Shown here: positions 16,425 to 24,540 of the stretch, one piece after another
Layout: each line of letters begins with the position of its first letter
Position numbering within the stretch: the first letter of the stretch is position 1
Source of the DNA: an archaeon
GTDB lineage: Archaea; Thermoproteota; Nitrososphaeria; Nitrososphaerales; Gagatemarchaeaceae
Length of the DNA: 64,000 nucleotides
Direction of reading: 5' to 3'
Assembly (NCBI GenBank): GCA_021823325.1
Contig: JAKAOG010000003.1
Coordinates: forward strand, 1-64,000
Translations under genes and position numbers: made by a program
The notes under the pieces: generated by a model
Seen by the model: only the letters and a program-made list of their open reading frames with translations
The model's database searches: none
Told to the model about the DNA's origin: nothing

Positions 16425-16782
16425 CCGGTGCGAGAGAGGCCGAGCCCACGTAGCCAAGGAAGACGTGGACGAGAGCGAAGACGGCGAACCCTGCCAGCGC
16501 TTCGCCTGCGAGAGACGAGAACGCTCCGCCAAGGAAGGGCGACCACGCGTAGAGCTGATAGAGCGAGATGATGAACCCCAGGACCGCCGTAGACACCGCC
16601 CACGCCCATGTCAGCCTCTTCCCGGGCCTGAACTTGACCAGGACCCCCGCCGCTATGCAGGCGGCCACAGGCCACCCGGTGAATATCGCTCCCGTCAGGA
16701 CCCCTATCGCAGCCCATATCAGGCCGACCATGATGAACAGGTACGGCGCGTTGGACTTCAGCGCCCCGAAAGTGCTCGACAT
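16405..16782 (-). CDS. Small membrane protein, unknown function
   Basis: A 125-residue protein with four hydrophobic segments: YLFIMVGLIWAAIGVL, GWPVAACIAAGVLV, WAWAVSTAVLGFIISL and ALAGFAVFALVHVFLGYVG. A positively charged loop (KFRPGKRL) suggests orientation. ATG 16782 lies 30 nt from the TATA-like box shared with polB; an upstream start would lie before that box. No motif suggests an activity. It is convergent with the preceding membrane gene and divergent from polB. Confidence 0.65.
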   Translation of the reverse strand: MSSTFGALKSNAPYLFIMVGLIWAAIGVLTGAIFTGWPVAACIAAGVLVKFRPGKRLTWAWAVSTAVLGFIISLYQLYAWSPFLGGAFSSLAGEALAGFAVFALVHVFLGYVGSASLAPVKSETS

Positions 16783-16807
16783 CTGAGGTGGGCGGCCAAT
16801 GCTCTCG

Positions 16808-16815
16808 TTATAAAT
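16808..16815 (-). promoter_or_regulatory. TATA-like box TTATAAAT between polB and a membrane gene
   Basis: It is 30 nt from ATG 16782 on the minus strand, which fits. It is only about 14 nt before ATG 16826 of polB, so if it also drives polB the first start on that transcript would be the in-frame GTG 16871. Confidence 0.55.
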
Positions 16816-16825
16816 TGTCCGCAAC

Positions 16826-19426
16826 ATGGCCGGTCGAAGAGGGTATCCTTATCTGTCGAACCCATCCCACGTGTCCGTTCTCTCCTTGGCCCTTCAATCC
16901 ACCTATCAGACCAAGGGGCTCAAAGAGAAGCTGGCGGAGCTGACGAAGCCGACCGACGACATCGACGAGTCGCTCCTCGCGTCGGCCACCTACGACGGAA
17001 ACACCAGGAAGGCGATACTGAAGCTCTACGACCAGAAGGCCGGGCGGTTCTGGCTCTGGGAGGACAACACGGGGCACAGGCCTTACTGCTACACCAAGCT
17101 CCCGATGGAAGAGCTTGAGAAGGTCCAGAGAAGGAAGGACGTGATAGGGATCGAGGAGGTGGAGAGGGTGGACCTGCTCAACGACTCCACCGTCAAGGTC
17201 AGGAAGATAGTGACGACCGATCCTCTGGCGATAGGCGGCGGCAACGACAGCATAAGGGACGCGATAAAGGCCTGGGAGGCTGACATCAAGTACTATGAGA
17301 ACTACACCTACGACCTCGGCCTCAGGATGGGGACGTACTACAAGGTCGACGGCGGGAAGGTCATCCCGGAGAAGCACCAGGTCCCAGAGAGGGTCAGCCG
17401 GTCCCTCGAGGAGATACTCAAAAGGAACCCGCCTGAGTTCACCCCCTTCCTGAGCGAGTGGGCGGAGCTGCTGAGCGAACCGCTCGCGGACTTCAAGAGG
17501 GTGGCGCTCGACATAGAAGTGGAGAACGAGCCCGGGAGGCTCCCTGACGTCGAGAACCCCACCCGGGAGGTGATAGCGGTCTCGTTCGTGAACCAGACGG
17601 AGAGGGTCGTCTACCTGCTGAGAGGCGCGAGGGACGGGGCCGGGCTGGAAGGCTCGCAGTTCGCATACGTCGTGTTCGACAGCGAAGCTGAGCTCCTCCG
17701 GGCCGTTTTCTCAAAGATAATGGACTACCCCGTCCTCGTGACGTTCAACGGGGACGACTTCGACCTCAGGTACCTCCAGCACAGGGCCGAGAGGCTAGGC
17801 ATCGCCGAGGAGGAAGACCCGATACAGCTCGAGCGCGTGGCGGCGGCGCTCAAGCACGGGATCCACATCGACCTCTACCAGTTCTTCCGCAACCGCTCGG
17901 TCCAGGTCTACGCGTTCGGCAACAGATACACCGAGCACACCCTCGGGGGGATCTCGGAGTCCCTCCTCAACAGGTCGAAGATCGAGTTCGAGGGAGAGGT
18001 AGGAGACCTTCCTCTTTCGAAGCTCGCCGAGTACTGCCTGAACGACTCCCAGCTCACATTCGACCTGACCGCGATGAGCGACTCCCTGGTGATGAAGCTC
18101 CTGCTCATGATCTCGAGGATCGGGAAGATGCCGATGAACGACGTCTCGCGGCTCGGGATATCGAACTGGATCCGGAGCATGCTGTTCTACGAGCACCGCA
18201 GGATAGGGGCCCTGATCCCGAGGCAGGACGAGCTCGCCGACAAGGGGGGAGCATCGTCGAAGGCGGTGATCAAGGGGAAGAAGTACAAGGGAGGCCTGGT
18301 CATCGACCCGACCCCCGGGGTATACTTCGACGTCTCCGTCCTAGACTTCGCGAGCCTCTACCCTTCGCTGATGAAGGTCCACAACCTGTCGTACGAGACC
18401 GTCAACTGCGGCCACCCCGAGTGCAGGGGGAACAGGATCCCTGACACCGACTCATGGGAGTGCACCAGGAAGAAGGGGATCACGAGCCTCGTCATAGGGT
18501 CGCTCAGGGATTTGAGGGTCGGCCACTACAAGCAGCTGGCCAAGGACCCCACCCTCTCCAAGCAGGACAAGGAGCTGTACGGGGTGGTCTCGCAGAGCCT
18601 CAAGGTGTACCTCAACGGGGCGTACGGGTCTTTCGGGTTCGAGTCGTTCGCGTTCTACTGCCTCCCGGTCGCCGAGGCCACGGCCGCCCTCGGTCGGGAC
18701 GCGATCACCAGGACGATCGCAAAGTGCAAAGAGCTTGGGGTGGACGTCCTCTACAGCGACACGGACAGCCTCTTCCTCAGGAGCCCCTCGAAGGAGCAGG
18801 TGACCACCGTTACGCGGTGGGCCGAATCGGACCTTGGGGTCGAGCTGGACCTAGACAAGGTGTACCGGTACGTGGCGTTCAGCAGCAGGAAGAAGAATTA
18901 CTTCGGGGTCTTCCCCGACGGGACGGTCGACATCAAGGGCCTGACGGGGAAAAAATCGATGACCCCCGAGTACCTCAAGAAGGTCTTCTACGAGACCCTG
19001 GACATCCTCAGCTCCGTCAAGAACCCGGACGACTTTGCGCGGGCCCGGACGAACACCATGGAGCTGCTGACGAGGATGATTTCAGACCTGAAGGGGAAGA
19101 AGGTCCCCGTCCAGGAGCTGGCGTTCACGGTCCTGATGGGGAAGCCCACCGACAAGTACAGCGGGACCACCCCCCAGCACGTCCGAGCGGCGAAGCAGCT
19201 GGAAGAGAAGGGAGAAGAGATCAAGGCGGGAGAGATAATCGCGTACGTGAAGACCAAGAACCCGCCCTACGTGAAGCCGGCGAAGATGGCGCGCCCCGAC
19301 GAGGTGGACGCCGACAAGTACATCGAGTATGCGCACTCGATGTTCGACCAGCTGCTGGACGCGCTCGACTTCTCGTTCGACGAGATAATGGGAGCGACCA
19401 CGCTGGACCTTTTCTGGGGCGCCTAG
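16826..19426 (+). CDS. polB: Family B DNA polymerase
   Basis: An 866-residue replicative or repair polymerase with 3'-5' exonuclease. Exo I is RVALDIEVENE, Exo II VTFNGDDFDLRYL, and Exo III YCLNDSQLTFDL. Polymerase motif A is DFASLYPSLM, motif B SLKVYLNGAYGSFG and motif C YSDTDSLF. A cysteine pair region (CGHPECRG, SWECTRK) sits between motifs A and B and may bind metal. All catalytic carboxylates are present. ATG 16826 gives the longest product, but the only nearby TATA-like box fits better with GTG 16871 (MSVLSLALQS). The stop overlaps the MscS gene by 4 nt. Confidence 0.96.
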   Translation: MAGRRGYPYLSNPSHVSVLSLALQSTYQTKGLKEKLAELTKPTDDIDESLLASATYDGNTRKAILKLYDQKAGRFWLWEDNTGHRPYCYTKLPMEELEKVQRRKDVIGIEEVERVDLLNDSTVKVRKIVTTDPLAIGGGNDSIRDAIKAWEADIKYYENYTYDLGLRMGTYYKVDGGKVIPEKHQVPERVSRSLEEILKRNPPEFTPFLSEWAELLSEPLADFKRVALDIEVENEPGRLPDVENPTREVIAVSFVNQTERVVYLLRGARDGAGLEGSQFAYVVFDSEAELLRAVFSKIMDYPVLVTFNGDDFDLRYLQHRAERLGIAEEEDPIQLERVAAALKHGIHIDLYQFFRNRSVQVYAFGNRYTEHTLGGISESLLNRSKIEFEGEVGDLPLSKLAEYCLNDSQLTFDLTAMSDSLVMKLLLMISRIGKMPMNDVSRLGISNWIRSMLFYEHRRIGALIPRQDELADKGGASSKAVIKGKKYKGGLVIDPTPGVYFDVSVLDFASLYPSLMKVHNLSYETVNCGHPECRGNRIPDTDSWECTRKKGITSLVIGSLRDLRVGHYKQLAKDPTLSKQDKELYGVVSQSLKVYLNGAYGSFGFESFAFYCLPVAEATAALGRDAITRTIAKCKELGVDVLYSDTDSLFLRSPSKEQVTTVTRWAESDLGVELDLDKVYRYVAFSSRKKNYFGVFPDGTVDIKGLTGKKSMTPEYLKKVFYETLDILSSVKNPDDFARARTNTMELLTRMISDLKGKKVPVQELAFTVLMGKPTDKYSGTTPQHVRAAKQLEEKGEEIKAGEIIAYVKTKNPPYVKPAKMARPDEVDADKYIEYAHSMFDQLLDALDFSFDEIMGATTLDLFWGA

Positions 19427-20037
19427 ACCCCGAGCCTCTTCTCCAGCCTCGCCCCGGCCGAGTGGTTCGTTATCGGGCCGGCAGAGAGGTTGCCGTTGCC
19501 TATGACGGTGACGACCCCTTCCGGGGACCTGATCCAGGTCGTCCGCAGCGAGAGCTTGACTATCTTCCCCCTGACTCCCCCCGGCCCTCCGTACTGGATG
19601 TCGTCTCCGAGCCTGATGATCCCGTCGCGCTGCAGGAGCACCCCGGAGATGACGTTCGATATGGTGGCCTGGAGGGCGAGCGAGACGGTGAGGCCCGCGA
19701 TCCCGGATATGGTGAGCGCGGTGAGGTAGGAGGAAAGCCCTGCCACGGTCGAAAGGACCCCGACGGCCGCGAGAAGCGTGATCACCCCCATCCATTCAGT
19801 GACGGAGACGGCCATCTGCTTCGACCCCCCGGCCCTCAGAAGGATGCGCCTGAGGACCCTGGTCACCCCTGCGCCGATGAGCACCACCGCGCAGACCGCG
19901 ACGACCGCCTCGGCCACGGTGACCCAGAGCGACGCCGCGCCTGCAGATGTGGCGGCCGAGGTCGACGTCACCTGCAGCAGAGACGCGGCGGCGTGCACGA
20001 AGGAAGCGGCGTCGGCACTTTTGAAAAACGTTTTCAC
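19423..20037 (-). CDS. Compact MscS-family mechanosensitive channel
   Basis: The 204-residue protein has two N-terminal helices, a pore-lining helix with GLTVSLALQATISNVISGV (in two parts, GLTVSLALQ and ATISNVISGV), and the MscS beta domain (RLGDDIQYGG, VRGKIVKLSLRTTWI). It then stops, so it lacks the C-terminal alpha/beta cage domain of E. coli MscS (286 residues). The final stretch VVTVIGNGNLSAGPITN normally leads into that domain. GTG 20037 is the likely start. It would release solutes under hypo-osmotic stress or carry small currents. Confidence 0.85.
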   Translation of the reverse strand: MKTFFKSADAASFVHAAASLLQVTSTSAATSAGAASLWVTVAEAVVAVCAVVLIGAGVTRVLRRILLRAGGSKQMAVSVTEWMGVITLLAAVGVLSTVAGLSSYLTALTISGIAGLTVSLALQATISNVISGVLLQRDGIIRLGDDIQYGGPGGVRGKIVKLSLRTTWIRSPEGVVTVIGNGNLSAGPITNHSAGARLEKRLGV

Positions 20038-20055
20038 CCGTGCGGGGACCTTCAG

Positions 20056-20063
20056 TTTGAATA
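20056..20063. promoter_or_regulatory. Shared TATA-like box TTTGAATA
   Basis: Its centre is about 28 nt from TTG 20088 (plus strand, leaderless) and about 22 nt from GTG 20037 (minus strand). The plus-strand fit is the better one. Confidence 0.45.
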
Positions 20064-20087
20064 GGCGCCTCGGGCAGGGCGGACGCG

Positions 20088-20933
20088 TTGTCTGATTCGG
20101 TCAGGCTCGGGCTCGTCCAGATGTCCATGTCTGACGACGGCAAGGCGAACCTCGCGAAGGCGCTGAGGCTGGCAGGAGAGGCCGTGGCCAGGGGGGCCCA
20201 GGTGGTATGCCTTCCCGAGCTGTTCACGTCGAGGTACTTCCCCACGTCACAGCGCTCCCGACAGGCGCCCGAGCCGATCCCCGGCCCCGCGAGCAGGGCG
20301 CTCTCGAAGGCGGCCAAGGACCTCGGGGCGGTGCTGGTCGGGGGGAGCATATACGAGAAGGACGGGCGGAGGAACTACAACACCTGCCTCGTGTTCGACG
20401 AGAAGGGGAGGACCGCCTCCAAGTACAGGAAGGTCCACGTCCCCCAGGACGAGCACTACTACGAGCAGGACTACTTCACCCCCGGCAGCGGGTACGCCGT
20501 CGCGAAGACCCGGTTGGGGAGGCTGGGGACGCTCATCTGCTTCGACCAGTGGTACCCGGAGGCGGCCCGGGTCAACCGCCTGATGGGGGCGGACATCCTG
20601 TTCTACCCCACGGCGATAGGGTGGGTGAAGGGGATCGACCCGGTCGAGGGGGACTGGAAGCAGGCGTGGGAGTCCGTGCAGGTGGGGCACGCGATAGCGA
20701 ACAGCGTAGTGGTCTGCGCGGTCAACCGCGTCGGGACGGAGGGCGCGACGACGTTCTGGGGGGGCTCGTTCGTCAGCGACCAGTTCGGCAAGGTGATACT
20801 CAGGGCGGGGGACGAAGAGGGGGCGTTCACCGCCGACTGCGACCTCGGGCTGGCCCGGACCGTGGAGGAGGGGTGGGGGTTCTTCAGGAACAGGCAGAGG
20901 TCGACGTACGGGCCGATAGCGAAGCGGCCATGA
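20088..20933 (+). CDS. aguB: N-carbamoylputrescine amidohydrolase
   Basis: A 281-residue nitrilase-superfamily enzyme hydrolysing N-carbamoylputrescine to putrescine, CO2 and ammonia. The E-K-C triad is E44 (CLPELF), K115 (KYRKVHVP) and C151 (ICFDQWYPE). The QDEHYYEQDYF segment is typical of this subfamily. TTG 20088 is supported by the TATA-like box 28 nt upstream. The stop overlaps the start of the agmatine deiminase gene (ATGA), so the two steps agmatine to carbamoylputrescine to putrescine are translationally coupled. Confidence 0.93.
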   Translation: MSDSVRLGLVQMSMSDDGKANLAKALRLAGEAVARGAQVVCLPELFTSRYFPTSQRSRQAPEPIPGPASRALSKAAKDLGAVLVGGSIYEKDGRRNYNTCLVFDEKGRTASKYRKVHVPQDEHYYEQDYFTPGSGYAVAKTRLGRLGTLICFDQWYPEAARVNRLMGADILFYPTAIGWVKGIDPVEGDWKQAWESVQVGHAIANSVVVCAVNRVGTEGATTFWGGSFVSDQFGKVILRAGDEEGAFTADCDLGLARTVEEGWGFFRNRQRSTYGPIAKRP

Positions 20934-21955
20934 GGGAGACCCCGTCAGGGCTCGGCTACCGCATGCCGGCGGAGTGGGAGAAGCACGAGGCCACCTGGCT
21001 GTCCTGGCCCAAGGACCCCGACACGTTCCCCCCGGAGATCCTCCCGAAGGTCGAAGCGGCGTATGTGAAGATGGTGTCCGCGCTGAGCCGAGGCGAGGAG
21101 GTGCGCATACTCGTCGACGACAAGATGATGGAGGAGAGGGTCAGAAAGCTGCTCGGGAGGGTCGAGAGGGTGAGGTTTCTGGCGTTGAAGACGGCCGACG
21201 TCTGGATGAGGGACTACGGCCCCACCTGCGTCAGGGGGAGGGACGTCGCCCTGGTCAAGTGGAGGTTCAACGCGTGGGGGAACAAGTACGACGACCTCCT
21301 CCCTGACGACGAGGCGGGGGCAAGGCTCGCGGCGCTGACCGGGCTGAGGACGTTCACCCCGGGGGTGGTGCTCGAGGGAGGGTCGATAGACGTCAACGGG
21401 ATGGGCACGGTCCTGACCACGGAACAGTGCCTCCTGAACCCCAACAGGAACCCTTCGCTCGGCAGGGAAGGGATAGAGAGGGTGCTGAAGGACAACCTGG
21501 GGGTCCGGAAGGTGGTCTGGCTGAAGGAAGGCATCGAAGGCGACGACACGGACGGCCATGTGGACGACATCGCCAGGTTCACGGGGGAGAGGGCCGTCCT
21601 CGTCGCGTCGGAGCGGGATGCAGGCGACCCCAACCACGGGGCGCTCAGCGACGACATGGCGCTGCTCAGGGCCGCGACGGACGAGCGCGGGAGAGACTTT
21701 GACGTCCAGGAGGTCCCCATGCCCCCCAGGGTCCAGGCCGAGGACGGGAGGCTCCCGGCCAGCCACCTGAACTTCTACATCGGCAACGGCGCTGTGGTGG
21801 TCCCCACGTTCGGAGGGGACAGCGACAGGGTCGCGCTGAGCGTGATAGGGAAGGCGTTCCCCAAGAGAGACGTGGCGGGCATCGACTGCAGGGCCCTGGT
21901 ATACGGCCTGGGGACGCTCCACTGCGTCACCCAGCAGCTCCCGGCGCCCGCGTAG
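20930..21955 (+). CDS. aguA: Agmatine deiminase
   Basis: A 341-residue guanidine-modifying (PPAD-type) enzyme converting agmatine to N-carbamoylputrescine. Motifs are WLSWPKDPDTFP, DVWMRDYGPT, LEGGSIDVNG, DTDGHVDDIARF with the catalytic histidine, and GTLHCVTQQ with nucleophile C332. Length matches the family. ATG 20930 overlaps the aguB stop. The source of agmatine is not evident next to it; the PLP decarboxylase at 51252 or an AdoMetDC-like enzyme elsewhere could supply it. Polyamines would stabilise nucleic acids and feed spermidine synthesis. Confidence 0.95.
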   Translation: MRETPSGLGYRMPAEWEKHEATWLSWPKDPDTFPPEILPKVEAAYVKMVSALSRGEEVRILVDDKMMEERVRKLLGRVERVRFLALKTADVWMRDYGPTCVRGRDVALVKWRFNAWGNKYDDLLPDDEAGARLAALTGLRTFTPGVVLEGGSIDVNGMGTVLTTEQCLLNPNRNPSLGREGIERVLKDNLGVRKVVWLKEGIEGDDTDGHVDDIARFTGERAVLVASERDAGDPNHGALSDDMALLRAATDERGRDFDVQEVPMPPRVQAEDGRLPASHLNFYIGNGAVVVPTFGGDSDRVALSVIGKAFPKRDVAGIDCRALVYGLGTLHCVTQQLPAPA

Positions 21956-21958
21956 GGC

Positions 21959-23653
21959 TCACTTGTGCGCTGCTGTCTCGTCGAGTACCCGGGCTGCGAA
22001 GTCGTCCAGCTTCACGCCGAACGTCTGCTCCCCCGACCGGGTACGCACGGCCACGGTCTTCGAATCCTCCTCCTTCTTTCCGACCACGAGCATGTAGGGT
22101 ATCTTCAGCAGCTGGGCGTTCCTGATCTTGGCACCCATCGTCCCGCTCGCGAAGTCTCCCTCTGCCCGCACCTTTCCGGCGACGAGGGCGTCCAGGACGC
22201 TCCTGGCGTAGCCGAGGTGCTCGTCGGAGAGCGGGATCACCTTCGCCTGGACGGGCGAGAGCCAGACCGGGAGGACCCCCTTGTAATGCTCCAGCATGAC
22301 ACCCATGAACCTCTCGAGCGAACCGAGTATCGCACGGTGGACCACCACCGGCGTGTGCTCCTTGCCGTCTGACCCGGTGTAGGTCAGCTTGAACCTCTTC
22401 GGCATCTGGAGGTCGAGCTGGAACGTGCCGCACTGCCACTCTCGCCCCAAAGAGTCCCTGATGTCCACGTCTATCTTGGGCGAGTAGAAGTTCCCCTCCT
22501 TGTCTTTGACCTCGTAGCTCCACCCCTTGCTCTTCACCGCCCGAATCAGGGTGGCGGTCGCCCTCTCCCACTCCTCGTCAGACCCCATGGAGTCGTCCGG
22601 CCTGGTGGAGATCTTCACCTTGTAGGAGAGCCCGAACACGCTGTAGACCCTCGCCATCATGTCGAGCGCCTTCGAGATCTCCGCTTCCGCCTGCTCCTCG
22701 GTTGCTATGATGTGGCCGTCGTCCTGGGAGAGCGCCTTGACCCTGAAGAGCCCGCTCGCCACGCCGCTCAGCTCGTTGCGGAACAGGGGGTCGAAGGTCG
22801 CGTACCTTACCGGGAGCTCGCGGAAACTCCATTTTCTCGTCTTGTAAATCAAGAAGTGCGAGGGGCAGTTCATCGGCTTCATCCCCATCTCCTCGTCTCC
22901 AAGGGCGGTCAGGAACATGTTGTCCTTGTAGTGGGCCGAGTGTCCGCTGACCTGCCAGAGGGCTGTGTTCGCCAGGCTGGGGGTCCCCACCTCCTGGAAG
23001 CCGTCCCTGGCGAGCTCTCCCCTGAGGTAGTCCACCAGTATGTTCCTGAGCCTGAACCCCTTCTCGTGGAGGTAGACCATCCCCGGGGACACTTCCTGGA
23101 AGCTGAAGAGGTCCTGTCTCTCCCCGATTATCCTGTGGTCGGTCTCAGGGAGGTTGACGAAGTCGCTGCGCTTCAGCCTGGCCATCGCCTCGGCTTCGGA
23201 GAGCTCCCGCAGGGCCTTCGCCTTCGGGGCCTGGGGCGCCGTCGCGTTGGAGTAGCTCCTCGACATCTCGGCGAGCGGGTGTCCCTTCACCTTGATCTGC
23301 AGGGACTTGTTCCATCCAAAGGGGGCCCTGTATACCTCCAGCCCGGCGGCCCGGGCGTCCTTCTCCATCTCCAGCAGGAGGGCGAGCGCCTCTTGCGGCG
23401 GGGCGAGGTCCTGGCTGATGTGCGCGAACGGGTAGAGCATGACGCGCTTCGTCCCCAGCTTGGACAGGAACTCCTTCGACTCCGCCACTGCCTTCGCGGC
23501 GAGCCCCGCGTCGTCCCCGCGCTCGAAAGCGGTGAAGAGCACCACGATGTCCGCCTCCTTCACCGTCTTGGGGTCGATCTCTTCGGCGGCCCGGATCTCC
23601 TTCTTGATGGGGGTGTACTCTATGAAGTCGGCGTGCATCTGGAGTATCTTCAA
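21959..23653 (-). CDS. thrS: Threonyl-tRNA synthetase (archaeal type)
   Basis: A 564-residue class II synthetase. The N-terminal about 140 residues (MKILQMHADFIEY start) match the archaeal ThrRS editing domain related to D-aminoacyl-tRNA deacylases, which removes mischarged serine. The catalytic core has MKPMNCPSHFLIY with the zinc-binding cysteine, PVRYATFDPLFRNE (motif 2) and the QDDGHII histidine region. The C-terminal anticodon-binding domain starts around LPVWLSPVQAKVI. TTG 23653 gives the expected N-terminus. Somewhat shorter than many archaeal homologues (about 610-620 residues). The short zinc-protein gene lies 7 nt upstream on the same strand. Confidence 0.94.
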   Translation of the reverse strand: MKILQMHADFIEYTPIKKEIRAAEEIDPKTVKEADIVVLFTAFERGDDAGLAAKAVAESKEFLSKLGTKRVMLYPFAHISQDLAPPQEALALLLEMEKDARAAGLEVYRAPFGWNKSLQIKVKGHPLAEMSRSYSNATAPQAPKAKALRELSEAEAMARLKRSDFVNLPETDHRIIGERQDLFSFQEVSPGMVYLHEKGFRLRNILVDYLRGELARDGFQEVGTPSLANTALWQVSGHSAHYKDNMFLTALGDEEMGMKPMNCPSHFLIYKTRKWSFRELPVRYATFDPLFRNELSGVASGLFRVKALSQDDGHIIATEEQAEAEISKALDMMARVYSVFGLSYKVKISTRPDDSMGSDEEWERATATLIRAVKSKGWSYEVKDKEGNFYSPKIDVDIRDSLGREWQCGTFQLDLQMPKRFKLTYTGSDGKEHTPVVVHRAILGSLERFMGVMLEHYKGVLPVWLSPVQAKVIPLSDEHLGYARSVLDALVAGKVRAEGDFASGTMGAKIRNAQLLKIPYMLVVGKKEEDSKTVAVRTRSGEQTFGVKLDDFAARVLDETAAHK

Positions 23654-23660
23654 TCCGCGC

Positions 23661-23864
23661 TTACCATCTCGAACGTTCTAGCGACCTGGACTTCTTGGTC
23701 GCCTTCTTCCAAGCCTTGTAGTGTTCCTTGCACAGGTAGACCCTCCGCCCTTCCCCTCCGACGCTCAGCCCGCTCCCCCCCATGTCTTCCCTGCTCAGGG
23801 AGCGTTCGGCCTGGTTCTTGCACCCGGTGACCCCGCACCCGACCCCTTTGTCTACCCTGCCCAA
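23661..23864 (-). CDS. Small cysteine/histidine protein, probable zinc binder
   Basis: This 67-residue protein has GCGVTGCKNQAERSLS near the N-terminus and VYLCKEHYKAWKKATKK later. The C-x4-C and C-x2-H spacing suggests a treble-clef-like zinc site, and the basic C-terminus suggests RNA binding. TTG 23864 lies 28 nt from the TATA-like box at 23891-23900, giving a leaderless mRNA. It immediately precedes thrS (7 nt apart), so they are likely cotranscribed, hinting at a translation-linked role. I cannot name the family. Confidence 0.65.
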   Translation of the reverse strand: MGRVDKGVGCGVTGCKNQAERSLSREDMGGSGLSVGGEGRRVYLCKEHYKAWKKATKKSRSLERSRW

Positions 23865-23890
23865 GCGATGCCGACCACGGGCGGTGCTAC

Positions 23891-23900
23891 TATATTAAAA
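23891..23900. promoter_or_regulatory. Shared TATA-like box TATATTAAAA
   Basis: The box centre is about 30 nt from TTG 23864 (minus strand) and about 27 nt from TTG 23922 (plus strand). Both divergent genes would then have leaderless transcripts starting at TTG. Confidence 0.6.
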
Positions 23901-23921
23901 AGGAAAACGGAGGGCGCAGCC

Positions 23922-24539
23922 TTGCTCGACAGGCTCAGGTCAAGGCTGGGCTCATCGCTTTCGTCCGTGGGACTTCTCTTCGCCAGGCTCGAGCTCTCAC
24001 CTACGGCGTGGACGGTAGTGGGGCTCGTCGTTTCTCTCCTTTCGGCATGGTCGTATTCGACGGGGGGGTACGGCGGGGAGCTCCTCGGCGGGGTCCTGAT
24101 ACTCGTGGCGGGGTGGTTCGACATCGTGGACGGAGCCGTCGCGAGGGTCACGGGAAAGGTCTCGGCCAGGGGGGCGTTCCTCGACTCGACCCTCGACAGG
24201 GTCGCCGAGGTGGGCCTCTTCCTAGGGATACTTGTCGGAGGGTATGCGAACCCCGTATTCGTCTTCCTTGGCCTCTCGCTGAGCCTCCTGGTGAGCTACA
24301 CCAGGGCCAAGGGGGACGCCCTGGGAGTGAAACTCGCGGGGGTCGGGATCGGGGAGAGGAGCGAGAGGCTCCTGATACTGGCCATATCGTCGCTGGTCGG
24401 GTTGGTGGGGTGGGGGGTGCTCCTGGTGGTCTTGGTGGCCGGGTTCACCTTCGTCGAAAGGAGCTACACGGCGACGCGCGGGCTGGGCGGCGCGAGTCCG
24501 AAGAGTATTTCTACCGAAAGAGCAACGCCACCGCTCTAG
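23922..24539 (+). CDS. CDP-alcohol phosphatidyltransferase, probably archaetidylinositol-phosphate synthase-like
   Basis: The 205-residue membrane enzyme transfers a phospho-alcohol between a CDP-lipid and an acceptor. It has the complete D-x2-D-G-x2-A-R-x8-G-x3-D-x3-D motif: D67, D70, G71, A74, R75, G84, D88 and D92. About six membrane helices are visible. The N-terminus (LDRLRSRLGSSLSSVG) and size match archaeal archaetidylinositol-phosphate synthases, but acceptor choice is not provable. TTG 23922 is preferred because the shared TATA-like box lies 27 nt upstream; the longer frame from 23721 runs through the promoter and the divergent gene. Confidence 0.85.
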   Translation: MLDRLRSRLGSSLSSVGLLFARLELSPTAWTVVGLVVSLLSAWSYSTGGYGGELLGGVLILVAGWFDIVDGAVARVTGKVSARGAFLDSTLDRVAEVGLFLGILVGGYANPVFVFLGLSLSLLVSYTRAKGDALGVKLAGVGIGERSERLLILAISSLVGLVGWGVLLVVLVAGFTFVERSYTATRGLGGASPKSISTERATPPL

Positions 24540-24540
24540 T

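Noticed and set aside
18454-20064. Long plus-strand frame through polB and MscS
   Set aside because: Arg/Gly/Pro-rich composition typical of an alternate frame of GC-rich DNA; the polB catalytic motifs lie in the other frame.
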